64,000 bases of DNA from contig CAVRGN010000003.1 of the NCBI GenBank assembly GCA_963720725.1, positions 868,001-932,000 on the forward strand, read 5' to 3'. Position numbers and translations under genes: made by a program. Within the stretch, counting starts at the first letter, position 1. Each line of letters starts with the position of its first letter. The notes beneath the pieces were generated by a model. It did no database searches. It was given only the letters and a program-made list of their open reading frames with translations, and had not been told where the DNA came from. This document shows positions 53,803 through 63,353 of this stretch, one piece after another. The DNA comes from Benzoatithermus sp963720725. Its GTDB lineage: Bacteria > Pseudomonadota > Alphaproteobacteria > Geminicoccales > Geminicoccaceae.

Positions 53803-55317
53803 TCAAGCGCGCGAGGCGCGGCGCCACCAGGTGAGATCGATGGCGCCGCCGCTCCAGGCGGCGAGCAGGAACGCCGCACCCGCCGAGCCGATCACCAGGG
53901 CCAGGCGCGCCAATCCGGCCTCGACCACGAAATCATGCACCGCCCACAGCCCGGCCCCCATGATCGCCGCCGCCCCCAGCACCGCGAGGCCGCGCCGGCG
54001 CAGGGCGGCGTCCGGTACCAGCAGGCCCCGCCGCGCCAGCAGCCAAGCGAGGCCGAAGGCGTTCGTCCAGTTGGCGAGCGACAGGGCCAGGGCGAGGCCG
54101 ACATGGCCGAGTGCGGGTGCCAGCAGCAATGCCGCCCCGATATTCACGCTCAAGGCGATCGCCGCCACCCGCACGGGCGTCGCCGTGTCCTCTCGGGCGA
54201 AGAACCCGGGGGCCAGGATCTTGGCGAGGATCTGGGCGGGCAGTCCCAGGGCCAGACCGGCCAGCATCTGTCCGGTGGCCAGCGCGGCGGCCGGGCCGAA
54301 CGCGCCGCGCTCGAACAGGACTGCGACGATCGGCTGGGCGAGCAGGGCCAGACCGACGGCGGCCGGCAGTCCCAGTAGCAGGCCGAGCTCCAAGGCGCGA
54401 TTCAGCGTCTGGCGCGCCGATGCGTGGTCGCCGGGCGCGTGGCTGAGCGCCGGCAGGAGTGCGGTCCCCAGCGCCACCCCGACGAGGCCGAGCGGGAGCT
54501 GCACCAGCCGGTCGGAGTAGAACAGGAAGGAAACCGTGCCTGGGGGCAGGTGGGTGGCGAACCAGCTCGTGACCAGAAGGTTGAGCTGCACGATCCCGAT
54601 CCCGAGCAGCCCAGGTCCCATCAGGCGCGCGAGGCGCCGCAGCTCGGGCGACGGTCGCGGCGGCTGCAGCACGGGGGCGAGCCCCGCCCGCACGGCGGCC
54701 ACGGCGACCCAGGCCAGCTGGAGGAGCCCGCCCAACAGGATGGTCCAGGCCAGCACGCGCGCGGCGGGTTCGCCCGTGGCGCCGGTGGCGAGCAGGGCAA
54801 GGATCAGCGCGACATTCAGGAGAACCGGGGCGAACGCGGCCGCGGCGAAGCGCTGGCCGGCCTGGAGGACGCTCGCGAACAGGGCCGCGAGCGAGATCAG
54901 CAGGAGGTAGGGGAACGTGATGCGGCCGAGCTCGACAGCGAGCTCGTAGCGCGGGGAGCCGGGTGCGAAGCCGGTGGCCAGCAGGCGGACCAGCCAGGGC
55001 ATCGACGCCTCGCCGAGGAGCAGCACGGCAAGCAGGACGAGCATCAGCACGGCCAGGGCCTCGCCGGCGAACCGGCGGGCGGCCGCGGTGCCACGGCCGG
55101 CGCGCACCCGGGTGAACAGCGGTACGAACGCGGCGGCAAAGGCGCCTTCGGCGAACAGCCGGCGCAGGAAGTTGGCGAGCTTGAGGCTGACGAAGAAGGC
55201 GTCGGCGACGGGGCCCGCTCCGATCGCCGCCGCCAACAGCAGATCGCGGCCGAAGCCGGCAACCCGCGAGAGGGCGGTGAGGCCGCCCACGGTCGCGGCC
55301 GCATGGCCGACCCTCAT
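53803..55317 (-). CDS. murJ: Lipid II flippase MurJ
   Basis: MurJ flips lipid II across the inner membrane for peptidoglycan synthesis. The 504-residue protein has about fourteen hydrophobic segments. The MATE-like MurJ motifs include GLTALSRVAGFGRDLLLAAAIGAGPVADAFFVSLKLANFLRRLFAEGAFAAAFVPLF, with its conserved Arg and Asp, and YSDRLVQLPLGLVGVALGTALLPALS. ATG 55317 overlaps the glnD stop (ATGA). The frame is open far upstream through glnD, but that reading is spurious. Confidence 0.95.
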   Translation of the reverse strand: MRVGHAAATVGGLTALSRVAGFGRDLLLAAAIGAGPVADAFFVSLKLANFLRRLFAEGAFAAAFVPLFTRVRAGRGTAAARRFAGEALAVLMLVLLAVLLLGEASMPWLVRLLATGFAPGSPRYELAVELGRITFPYLLLISLAALFASVLQAGQRFAAAAFAPVLLNVALILALLATGATGEPAARVLAWTILLGGLLQLAWVAVAAVRAGLAPVLQPPRPSPELRRLARLMGPGLLGIGIVQLNLLVTSWFATHLPPGTVSFLFYSDRLVQLPLGLVGVALGTALLPALSHAPGDHASARQTLNRALELGLLLGLPAAVGLALLAQPIVAVLFERGAFGPAAALATGQMLAGLALGLPAQILAKILAPGFFAREDTATPVRVAAIALSVNIGAALLLAPALGHVGLALALSLANWTNAFGLAWLLARRGLLVPDAALRRRGLAVLGAAAIMGAGLWAVHDFVVEAGLARLALVIGSAGAAFLLAAWSGGAIDLTWWRRASRA

Positions 55318-58043
55318 GCGGTGCCCAGAGCCTCGGCCAGCTGCTTCTGCACCCGCTGCATCTTGCTGCGCTGGGCGATCTTCAGGCCGAACACGTCCTT
55401 GACGTAGAACACGTCGACGACCCGCTCGCCGTAGGTGCTGATGTGGGCGCTGTGGATCACCAGCCCCAGATCCTTGAGCGCCTTGGCGAGGTCGAACAGC
55501 AGGCCGGGCCGATCGCGGCCGTTGACCTCGATCACGCTGTGGGTGCGGCTGGCGGCGTTGTCGATCAGCACCCGCGGTTCGACCTCGAACACGTCGGCCC
55601 GCTTGGGCAGGCTGCGCCGCCCGGCCAGGGCCTTTTCCAGCCAGATCTCGCCGCGGAGCGCCTTGTCGGTGTTGTCCCGGATGCGGGTGAGCCTGCTGGC
55701 CTCGCTGACGGCCAGACGCGTGGTCGCGTCCTGGAAGCCCAGCGTGTCCATAGCCATGCCGTCGGCCGTGGTGAAGATGTGCGCGTCCACGATGCTGACG
55801 CCCGACAAGGCCAAGGCACCTGCCACCTTCATGAAGAGCCCGGGGTGGTCCGCGGCGTAGAGCAGCATCTCGGTGCGCGCGCGGAACTCGTCGATCAGGA
55901 AGTCGATCGCCAGCGGCGCGCGCTCGGCGTCGGCCTTGCCGACGACCAGGGCGTGCCGCAGATGCTCGGAGGTCGGCAGCCCCAGCCAGTAGCGTGGATC
56001 GTGGCGCGCGACATAGGCGTCGACTTCCGCCTCGGACCAGGGCGCCTCGTCCAGGCCGCGCAAGGCCTCGCCGAGCTTCTGCTTGGCGCGTTCGATGCGG
56101 CGCGCGCGGCGCCCGCGGGCGTCCCCGGTGGCCATGGCCGCCGCTGCTTCCAGGTACAGCTCGCGGAGCAACTGGCCCTTCCAACCGTTCCAGACGCTGG
56201 GTCCGACGGCGCGGATGTCGGTAGCAGTCAGCAGCAGGAGCAGCTTCAGACGCTCGGGCGACTGCACGACCGCCACGAAGTCGGCCACGGTCTGCGGGTC
56301 CTCGCTGTCGCGCTTGAACGCGAACCGGCTCATCACGAGGTGATGCCGCACCAGCCAGGCCACGGTTTCGGTGGCGTCGTCGGGCAGCCCCAGGCGAGGA
56401 CAGAGCCGCTTGGCGACCGCCTCGCCCAACTCGCTGTGATCGCCGCCACGGCCCTTGGCGATGTCGTGCAGGAAGACGGCTACGTAGAGCTCGCGCCGCG
56501 AGAGCAGCTTGGGCATCACCTCGGTCGAGATCGGCAGCTCGTCGGACAGGAGGCCATTTTCGATCTGGGACAGGATCCCCACGGCACGGATGGTGTGCTC
56601 GTCGACCGTGTAGACGTGGTAGAGATTGTGCTGCATCTGCGCGACGATCCGGCCGAAATCCGGGATGAAGCGGCCGAGCAGGCCGGTCTCGTTCAGCCGG
56701 GTCAGCGTCAGCGCCGGGTCCTTGCGCGAGCACAGCATGTCGAGGAACAGGCGGTTCGCCTCCGGGTCCTCGCGCACCTTCTGGTCGATCCGGGAGAGGT
56801 GGTTGGTGACCGCGGCCAGGGCCTGCGGGTGAAGGTCGAGCTCGCGCTCCTGCGCCAGGTGGAAGATCTCGAGCATGCGCACGGGCTCGCGCTCGAACAG
56901 TCCGCTGTCGCCGATGGTCAGGCGGTTGCCCTGGACCAGGAAGCCGTTGACCTTGCGTCGGCCGAACCCGAAGCGGGTGAGGCCGAAGCGGGGCTGCCGC
57001 GCATGTTCCTCCTCCAACGCGGCGCAGAAGATCCGCGTCAGCGAGCCCACGTCCTTGGCGACCAGGTAGTAGCGCTTCATGAACCGCTCGACCGCCCGCA
57101 CCCGGTTGCGCTCGCGGTAGCCCATGCGCCGGGCGATCTCGGGCTGGAGGTCGAAGGTCAGGCGGTCCTCGGCGCGGCCGGTCAGGTAGTGCAGGTGGCA
57201 GCGCACCGTCCACAGGAACCGGCGCGAGCGCAGGAACCGGACCAGCGACTGGCGCGTGAGCAAGCCCTGGCGGACCAGCTCGGCGGGGTCGTCGCTGGGC
57301 TTGATGAAGCGCGCGATCCACAGCAGCGTCTGCAGATCGCGCAGTCCGCCCTTGCCTTCCTTGATGTTGGGCTCGAGCATGAAGCGCGAATCGCCCATGC
57401 GCTGGTGGCGCTGATCGCGCTCCGCGAGCTTGGCCTCGGCGAAGGTGGCACTGCGCCCGGTCATGATTTCGCGCTCGTAGCCCTTCTGCAGCTGGGCGAA
57501 GAGGTCGGGTGAGCCCCAGAGCAGCCGCGCCTCGAGCAGGGCGGTCTGAACGGAAAGGTCGCTTTTCGCGAGCTTGATGGTCTCGGCCACGGAGCGAACG
57601 GCCTGACCGACCTTCAGCCCGAGATCCCACAGCTTGTAGAGCAGGAATTCCGACACCTGCTCGACGTGCGGCGTGCGCTTGTAATGGCACAGGAACAGCA
57701 GGTCGATGTCGGAGCCCGGCGCCAGCTCCTGCCGGCCGTAGCCGCCGACCGCGATCACGGCCAGCTCCTCGCCGGTGGTCGGGTTCGAGCTGCCGTAGAG
57801 GCGGGCCTGGGCGAAATCGAGCGTGCCCTGGACCAGCGCGTCCATCTGCCGGCTCAGCTCGCGATGAACCACCTCGGCGCTGCCGCCGTCCTCGAAGTAG
57901 GCGCGGATCTCGGACCGGCCGCGCTGCAGCTGCTCGCGGAGCTGGTCGAGCAGGCCCGATCCGGCATCGACGGCAGGATGCTGCGCGATATGATGGCGCA
58001 GTCGTGCGGGATCGAGACGAGGCAGATCGAGCGCTGTGGCCAT
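55314..58043 (-). CDS. glnD: Bifunctional uridylyltransferase/uridylyl-removing enzyme GlnD
   Basis: GlnD senses glutamine and uridylylates or de-uridylylates PII proteins. The protein of about 909 residues has a nucleotidyltransferase domain (AVGGYGRQELAPGSDIDLLFL) and the PII-UT linker (DSRFMLEPNIKEGKGGLRDLQTL). An HD phosphohydrolase (FLHDIAKGRGGDHSELG) and two C-terminal ACT domains (HPGLFMKVAGALALSGVSIVDAHIF, RPGLLFDLAKALKDLGLVIHSAHIS) follow. I chose ATG 58043; in-frame ATGs at 58082, 58103 and 58148 are possible. Confidence 0.95.
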   Translation of the reverse strand: MATALDLPRLDPARLRHHIAQHPAVDAGSGLLDQLREQLQRGRSEIRAYFEDGGSAEVVHRELSRQMDALVQGTLDFAQARLYGSSNPTTGEELAVIAVGGYGRQELAPGSDIDLLFLCHYKRTPHVEQVSEFLLYKLWDLGLKVGQAVRSVAETIKLAKSDLSVQTALLEARLLWGSPDLFAQLQKGYEREIMTGRSATFAEAKLAERDQRHQRMGDSRFMLEPNIKEGKGGLRDLQTLLWIARFIKPSDDPAELVRQGLLTRQSLVRFLRSRRFLWTVRCHLHYLTGRAEDRLTFDLQPEIARRMGYRERNRVRAVERFMKRYYLVAKDVGSLTRIFCAALEEEHARQPRFGLTRFGFGRRKVNGFLVQGNRLTIGDSGLFEREPVRMLEIFHLAQERELDLHPQALAAVTNHLSRIDQKVREDPEANRLFLDMLCSRKDPALTLTRLNETGLLGRFIPDFGRIVAQMQHNLYHVYTVDEHTIRAVGILSQIENGLLSDELPISTEVMPKLLSRRELYVAVFLHDIAKGRGGDHSELGEAVAKRLCPRLGLPDDATETVAWLVRHHLVMSRFAFKRDSEDPQTVADFVAVVQSPERLKLLLLLTATDIRAVGPSVWNGWKGQLLRELYLEAAAAMATGDARGRRARRIERAKQKLGEALRGLDEAPWSEAEVDAYVARHDPRYWLGLPTSEHLRHALVVGKADAERAPLAIDFLIDEFRARTEMLLYAADHPGLFMKVAGALALSGVSIVDAHIFTTADGMAMDTLGFQDATTRLAVSEASRLTRIRDNTDKALRGEIWLEKALAGRRSLPKRADVFEVEPRVLIDNAASRTHSVIEVNGRDRPGLLFDLAKALKDLGLVIHSAHISTYGERVVDVFYVKDVFGLKIAQRSKMQRVQKQLAEALGTA

Positions 58044-58217
58044 GGCGGTCCGGGCATTTGGCGGCCGGGACTGGCGCGGCATCGCCGAAAGCGGTCCTAG
58101 CATGACAATTCGATCACGGCCATGTGGGGTGCGCCCGACCGGCGGCACAGCTTGTCTTGGCCGCAGAAGATTCTATAGGCTTGCGCGCTCGAGGTCGGGC
58201 TGGGCGGAGGCTCTTAC

Positions 58218-58451
58218 GTGAGCGACTTTCTGGCAATGGGTGGGTACGCGGCCTATGTCTGGTCGGCCTTCGCCATTGCCGTGGCGCTGATGGTCGGATT
58301 GTTCGCGCAAAGCCGTCAGGCTGCCCGGCGTCGCGAGGCGGAGCTTGCCGAGCTTCGGCTCCAGGTCAGGCCACAGCGGGCGCGGGCGGTGCGGCCGCTG
58401 CGTCCCCGCCGCGAGACCGAGCCGGCTGCGACGACGGTTGAGGGCGGCTGA
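58218..58451 (+). CDS. ccmD: Heme exporter protein CcmD
   Basis: The 77-residue protein starts at GTG 58218 with SDFLAMGGYAAYVWSAFAIAVALMVGLFAQSRQAARRREAEL: a short N-terminus, a single membrane helix with the conserved Tyr, and a basic tail. CcmD stabilises CcmC-CcmE heme transfer. The tail is longer than the usual 60 residues. The ccmABC genes that normally precede ccmD are not here; glnD is divergent. Confidence 0.85.
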   Translation: MSDFLAMGGYAAYVWSAFAIAVALMVGLFAQSRQAARRREAELAELRLQVRPQRARAVRPLRPRRETEPAATTVEGG

Positions 58452-58471
58452 CCGGACGCGATGGATCGCTG

Positions 58472-58933
58472 ATGCAACTGCGCAAGCAACAAAGATTGGC
58501 GCTCGTGGTTCTGGCGGTGGTCCTGGTCGGCGCCGCGGCCGGCTTGGTGCTGGCGGCGCTGCAGGACAAGGTCGCCTTCTTCGTCACGCCGACGCAAGTG
58601 GCCGAGAAGTCGGTGGAGCCGGGCCGTCACTTCCGTCTGGGCGGACTGGTCGTCGACGGGAGCATCAAGCGGGACTCCGACGGGACCGTCCGCTTCGCGG
58701 TCACCGACAAGGCCAGCGCGGTTCCGGTGGCCTACAAGGGCCTCTTGCCCGATCTGTTTCGAGACGGCCAGGGCGTCGTGACCCAAGGTGTTCTGAGGGC
58801 GGACGGCGTCTTCGAGGCCAGCGAGGTGCTGGCCAAGCATGACGAGAACTACATGCCCAAAGAGGTCGCGGACGCGCTGAAGCAGGCAGGCTACTGGAAC
58901 GAGCAGCAGGCCAAGCAGGACAAGGATCCATGA
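58472..58933 (+). CDS. ccmE: Cytochrome c maturation heme chaperone CcmE
   Basis: CcmE binds heme covalently in the periplasm and hands it to CcmF. The 153-residue protein has an N-terminal membrane anchor (about residues 9-30), an OB-fold with FRLGGLVVDGSIKRDSDG, and the heme-binding LAKHDENYMP with His123 and Tyr127. It ends overlapping the ccmF start (ATGA). Confidence 0.95.
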   Translation: MQLRKQQRLALVVLAVVLVGAAAGLVLAALQDKVAFFVTPTQVAEKSVEPGRHFRLGGLVVDGSIKRDSDGTVRFAVTDKASAVPVAYKGLLPDLFRDGQGVVTQGVLRADGVFEASEVLAKHDENYMPKEVADALKQAGYWNEQQAKQDKDP

Positions 58934-60918
58934 TCGCCGAACTCGGCCACTACGCCCTGGTGCTGGCGCTGGGCATGGCACTGGTGCAGGGCACGCTGCC
59001 GTTCTTCGGCGCGGCGCGGCGCGACCCCGTACTCACCGGCGTCGCCGAGCCCGCGGCCTGCGCGCAGTTCCTGTTCATCACGGTGGCGTTCGCGGCGCTG
59101 ATCCACGGCTACGTCACCTCCGACTTCTCGATCCACAACGTCGCCGAGAACTCGCACTCGGCCAAGCCGATGATCTACAAGATCAGCGGAACCTGGGGTA
59201 ACCACGAAGGCTCGCTGGTGCTCTGGGTCTGGATCCTGTCCCTCTTCGGCGCGGCCGTGGCGGTCCTGGGGCGGAACCTGCCGCCATCGTTCCGCGGCCG
59301 GGTGCTGGGCGTGCAGGCGCTGATCGGCGTCGGCTTCCTCGCCTTCATTCTGTTCACCTCGAACCCGTTCCTGCGGCTCGATCCGGCGCCGCTCGACGGC
59401 CGCGGGCTCAACCCGATCCTGCAGGACCCCGGCCTCGCCTTCCACCCGCCCATGCTCTACCTGGGCTATGTCGGCCTCTCGACCGCCTACTCCTTTGCCG
59501 TCGCCGCCCTGATCGAGGGCCGGGTGGACGCGACCTGGGCCCGCTGGGTACGTCCGTGGACCCTCGCCGCCTGGGTCGCCCTGACGCTCGGCATCGCGCT
59601 CGGCAGCTGGTGGGCCTATTACGAGCTGGGCTGGGGCGGCTGGTGGTTCTGGGATCCGGTCGAGAACGCCTCGTTCATGCCCTGGCTCGCGGCCACGGCA
59701 CTCCTGCACTCGGCCACGGTGGTCGAAAAGCGCGACACGTTGAAGAGCTGGACCATCCTGCTCGCGATCCTGGCCTTCTCGCTCTCGCTCCTCGGCACCT
59801 TCCTGGTCCGGTCCGGCGTCCTGACCTCGGTCCACGCCTTCGCCACCGATCCCACGCGCGGTGTGTTCATCCTCGGCCTGCTCGTGGTCGCGATCGGCGG
59901 CTCCCTGCTGCTCTACGCCTGGCGCGCGCCGGCCCTGCAGGGGGGCGGCACCTTCGCCCCGATCTCCCGCGAGGGCGGGCTGCTGCTCAACAATCTGCTG
60001 CTGTCGACCGCCGCCGCCACCGTGCTCTTGGGCACGCTCTACCCCCTGGCCCTGGACACGATCGGCGGCCCCAAGATTTCGGTCGGTGCCCCGTTCTTCA
60101 ACGCGACCTTCATCCCGCTGATGGTGCCCCTGTTCGTCGCCGTTCCGATCGGCTCGATGCTGGCCTGGAAACGCGGCGACCTCGCCGGCGTCACCGGCCG
60201 GCTGGCCGCGGCGTTCGCCGTCACCGTGGCTGCCGTGTTGCTGTGGATCGCGATGCACGACTTCCGCGCTGGCCTTGCCGCCGGCGGCATCGGGCTCGGC
60301 GTGTGGGTGATCGCCGGCTCGCTCAACGAATTGGCGCTGCGCATGGGCATCGGCCCGCGGCTCGATCTGGCGCGGGTGCGCAACCGCGCGCGCGGCATGC
60401 CGAGGTCCGCCTTCGCCACCACCATCGCGCATGTCGGACTGGGCATCCTGATCCTGGGCATCACGGTTCAGAGTGCGGGCCAGATCGAGCGCATCCTGGT
60501 GATGCGGCCCGGCGAGACCGCCGAGATCGCCGGCTACCAGGTCCGGTTCGACGGCGTCGCCGCGGCCGAGGGGCCGAACTACTCCGCACAGCGGGCGACC
60601 TTCACCGTCAGCCGCGACGGTGCGCCCTTCACGGTCCTGCATTCGGAGAAGCGGTTCTTCCCGGTCGAGCGGATGCCGACGACCGAGGCCGGCATCGACA
60701 CCAATCTCTGGCGCGACCTCTATTTCGTGCTGGGCGATCCGGCGGACGGCGGCGGTTTCGCCGTGCGCCTCTACTACAATCCGCTGGTCTTGTGGATCTG
60801 GGGCGGCGCCGGCTTCATGGCGCTGGCCGGTCTGCTGTCGCTCAGCGACAGGAGGCTGCGGGTGGGCGCGCCGCGTCCTGCCGGCCTGCCCTCCCGCGCC
60901 GCGGCCGCGCGCGCGTGA
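58930..60918 (+). CDS. ccmF: Cytochrome c-type biogenesis protein CcmF (heme lyase subunit)
   Basis: CcmF attaches heme from CcmE to apocytochrome CXXCH cysteines. The 662-residue protein has about fifteen membrane segments, the GTWGNHEGSLVLWVWIL motif with a conserved His, and the tryptophan-rich WWD domain WGGWWFWDPVENASFMPWL. A large C-terminal periplasmic loop (LHSEKRFFPVERMPTTEAGI) follows. It is coupled with ccmE by ATGA. Confidence 0.96.
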   Translation: MIAELGHYALVLALGMALVQGTLPFFGAARRDPVLTGVAEPAACAQFLFITVAFAALIHGYVTSDFSIHNVAENSHSAKPMIYKISGTWGNHEGSLVLWVWILSLFGAAVAVLGRNLPPSFRGRVLGVQALIGVGFLAFILFTSNPFLRLDPAPLDGRGLNPILQDPGLAFHPPMLYLGYVGLSTAYSFAVAALIEGRVDATWARWVRPWTLAAWVALTLGIALGSWWAYYELGWGGWWFWDPVENASFMPWLAATALLHSATVVEKRDTLKSWTILLAILAFSLSLLGTFLVRSGVLTSVHAFATDPTRGVFILGLLVVAIGGSLLLYAWRAPALQGGGTFAPISREGGLLLNNLLLSTAAATVLLGTLYPLALDTIGGPKISVGAPFFNATFIPLMVPLFVAVPIGSMLAWKRGDLAGVTGRLAAAFAVTVAAVLLWIAMHDFRAGLAAGGIGLGVWVIAGSLNELALRMGIGPRLDLARVRNRARGMPRSAFATTIAHVGLGILILGITVQSAGQIERILVMRPGETAEIAGYQVRFDGVAAAEGPNYSAQRATFTVSRDGAPFTVLHSEKRFFPVERMPTTEAGIDTNLWRDLYFVLGDPADGGGFAVRLYYNPLVLWIWGGAGFMALAGLLSLSDRRLRVGAPRPAGLPSRAAAARA

Positions 60919-60920
60919 TC

Positions 60921-61478
60921 ATGCAGCAGGCTGCGAACGCGCCGGCCCGACGCCGGCTGCTGCTCTTCGTCATTCCGCTGGCGCTGTTTGCGCTGGTAGG
61001 GGTGTTCCTGGGCATCGGCCTGACCCGCGATCCCTCCACGCTGCCGTCGGCCCTGGTCGGCAAGCCCGCGCCCGAGTTCACCCTGCCGCCGGTCGAGGGC
61101 CGTGACGATCACGGCCTCAGCCGTGCCGACCTCGGCGGGCAGCCGATGCTGGTCAATGTGTTCGCCTCCTGGTGCGTGCCGTGCCGCATCGAGCATCCGA
61201 TCGTGAGCCGGCTCGCCGAGGAAGGCGTCGTCGTCCAGGGGATCAACTACAAGGACCGGCCCGAGGATGCCAAGGCGTGGCTCGGCGAACTCGGCGATCC
61301 CTACCGGCTGATCGGTGCCGACCGGTCCGGGCGGGTGGGCATCGACTGGGGCGTCTACGGCGTGCCCGAGACCTACGTCATCGACAAGGACGGGCATGTC
61401 GCCTACCGGCATGTCGGGCCGCTGCAGCCGCAGGACATCGAGCGCACCATCCGGCCTCTGCTCGAGCGCTTGAAGTGA
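60921..61478 (+). CDS. ccmG: Thiol-disulfide oxidoreductase CcmG/DsbE
   Basis: CcmG reduces apocytochrome c thiols before heme attachment. The 185-residue protein has an N-terminal membrane anchor, then a thioredoxin fold with LVGKPAPEFTLPP, NVFASWCVPCRIEHP (active-site Cys85 and Cys88) and the cis-Pro loop YGVPETYVIDKDG. I took ATG 60921; GTG 60915 overlapping the ccmF stop is an alternative. Confidence 0.94.
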   Translation: MQQAANAPARRRLLLFVIPLALFALVGVFLGIGLTRDPSTLPSALVGKPAPEFTLPPVEGRDDHGLSRADLGGQPMLVNVFASWCVPCRIEHPIVSRLAEEGVVVQGINYKDRPEDAKAWLGELGDPYRLIGADRSGRVGIDWGVYGVPETYVIDKDGHVAYRHVGPLQPQDIERTIRPLLERLK

Positions 61479-61948
61479 TCCGTCTCGCCGTCCTGCTCAG
61501 CCTGATCGCGCAGGTCGCGCTGGCTGCCACCTCGCCCGGCGAGATGCTGGCGGACCCGGTCCTGGAGGCGCGGGCGCGGACCCTCGGCAAGGAATTGCGC
61601 TGCCTCGTCTGTCAGAACCAGTCGATCGACGATTCGGATGCCGATCTGGCGCGCGACCTGCGGCGGGTGGTGCGCGACCGGCTGGCCGCCGGCGACAGCG
61701 ACGTCCAGGTGATCGACTATGTCACCGAGCGCTACGGCGACTTCGTGCTGCTCAAGCCGCCGGTGAAGCCGTCGACATGGCTCCTGTGGTTCGGCCCCGC
61801 CGTGGTTCTCCTGGCCGGCAGCACGCTGCTCGTCGCCTATTTCCGCGGCCGCGGGCGGGAAGCGGTCCCCGCGCCCGATCTCGATCCCGCGGAGCGTGAG
61901 CGCCTGCGCCGCCTCCTGGCCGATGATACCGGGTCCGGGCCAGCATGA
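61475..61948 (+). CDS. ccmH: Cytochrome c maturation protein CcmH
   Basis: CcmH is a membrane-anchored thiol-redox protein of the heme lyase complex. The 157-residue protein starts at GTG 61475, overlapping the ccmG stop. It has a signal anchor, the LRCLVCQNQSIDDSDADLARDLR motif (Cys43 and Cys46), VIDYVTERYGDFVLLKPP and a second C-terminal membrane helix. It overlaps ccmI by 4 bases. Confidence 0.94.
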   Translation: MIRLAVLLSLIAQVALAATSPGEMLADPVLEARARTLGKELRCLVCQNQSIDDSDADLARDLRRVVRDRLAAGDSDVQVIDYVTERYGDFVLLKPPVKPSTWLLWFGPAVVLLAGSTLLVAYFRGRGREAVPAPDLDPAERERLRRLLADDTGSGPA

Positions 61949-63339
61949 GCGCCCTCATCCCGGCCTTCATCGTCCTGACCGTGATCGCGGTGCTCGCGGT
62001 GCTGTGGCCGATGTTCCGCGGCCAGCGGCCGGTGCAGCGCGAGCGGTTCGAACTCGCCGTCTATCGCGACCAGCTGGCGGAGGTCGAGCGCGACCGCGAG
62101 CGCGGCCTGATCCGCGATGCGGAGGCGCGGGCCGCGCAGCTGGAGATCGAGCGGCGCCTCCTGCGCGTCGGCCCCAGCGCTGCAGAGCCTGGGGAGACCG
62201 CCGGCGGAAGGCGCGGCCTGATCTTGGCCGCGGCGTTTCTGGTGCCGACCCTGGCGGCGACCTTGTACGGCGTGATCGGCCGCCCCGATCTGCCCGATCT
62301 GCCGATCGCGTCGCGCACGATCGCCCCGGGCGAGACACCGGGCCAGCCCGATGTGCAGCAGATGGTGGCACGGCTGGAGCAGCGCCTCGCCGAAGCGCCG
62401 GAGGACCTGGAAGGCTGGCTGATGCTCGGCCGCTCCCGCGGCGTGCTCGGCGATCTGCCGGGAGCGACCGAGGCGCTCCGGCGCGCGGCGGGCTTGGCGC
62501 CGGACGATCCCCGCGCGGTAGGCGGGCTCGGCGAGTCGTTGACGGCCCTGGCTGGCGGCACCGTGACGCCCGAGGCCAAGACCCTGTTCACCAAGCTCGC
62601 CGTGATCGAGCCCGGGGATCCGCGGCCCGGATTCTACCTCGGCTGGGCCGATCACCAGGCCGGTCGCTTCCAGGCTGCGCTTGACCGCTGGCGCCAGCTG
62701 CTCGCAGCCAGTCCGGCCGATGCGCCTTGGCGGCCGCAGGTGATCGAGGCCATGCAGACGGCGGCAACGCAGCTGGGGATCGACCCTGCCACGGTAGCGG
62801 GGGCGGAATCCGCCCCTCCGGCAGCTTCTTCCGGTGCGCCGCAGCCCTCGGCCGAGGACATGGCGGATGCCGCCGCCATGGCGCCGGAGGACCGGATGGC
62901 GATGATCCGGGGCATGGTCGAGAAGCTGCAGGCGCGGCTGGACGCGGGCGAGGGCGATGTCGAAGGCTGGCTGCGGCTGGCCCAGTCGCGCGTGGTTCTG
63001 GGCGAGCCCGACAAGGCCAAGGCAACCTATGAGCGGGCGCTGGCGCAGTTCCCGGACGATCCCTCCCTGCTCAAGGGCTATGCCAAGCTGCTGGTCGGCC
63101 CGGCGCAGGGGACGGGTCGGCTGCCCACGGTCGACGATCATGCCAACGACCTGCTGACCAAGGCTGCCAGCCTGCAGCCGAACGATCCCGAAGTCTGGTG
63201 GTTTTTGGGTATTCGCGCGCTGCAGGACGGCCGCACGGCCGACGCCCGTGCCGCCTGGGAGAAGGTGCTGGCCCGCCTGGACCCGGCGCAGCCCGAATAT
63301 CAGGACATCAAGAGCCGGATCGAGGGCCTCGGCAGCTAG
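61945..63339 (+). CDS. ccmI: Cytochrome c-type biogenesis protein CcmI (CycH)
   Basis: CcmI chaperones apocytochrome c to the lyase. The 464-residue protein has two N-terminal membrane helices (about residues 4-24 and 93-113) flanking YRDQLAEVERDRERGLI, the family signature. Tetratricopeptide repeats in the periplasmic part follow (DLEGWLMLGRSRGVLGDLPGATEALRRAAGLAPDDP and similar later units), separated by an Ala/Pro-rich linker. It is the last ccm gene, with no ccmABC in the window. Confidence 0.93.
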   Translation: MSALIPAFIVLTVIAVLAVLWPMFRGQRPVQRERFELAVYRDQLAEVERDRERGLIRDAEARAAQLEIERRLLRVGPSAAEPGETAGGRRGLILAAAFLVPTLAATLYGVIGRPDLPDLPIASRTIAPGETPGQPDVQQMVARLEQRLAEAPEDLEGWLMLGRSRGVLGDLPGATEALRRAAGLAPDDPRAVGGLGESLTALAGGTVTPEAKTLFTKLAVIEPGDPRPGFYLGWADHQAGRFQAALDRWRQLLAASPADAPWRPQVIEAMQTAATQLGIDPATVAGAESAPPAASSGAPQPSAEDMADAAAMAPEDRMAMIRGMVEKLQARLDAGEGDVEGWLRLAQSRVVLGEPDKAKATYERALAQFPDDPSLLKGYAKLLVGPAQGTGRLPTVDDHANDLLTKAASLQPNDPEVWWFLGIRALQDGRTADARAAWEKVLARLDPAQPEYQDIKSRIEGLGS

Positions 63340-63353
63340 CAGGGAGAGGTGCG

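Noticed and set aside
55318..57690. Upstream extension of the murJ frame through glnD
   Set aside because: It is Arg/Pro/Ala-rich shadow coding. MurJ begins normally at ATG 55317 with an ATGA overlap with glnD.
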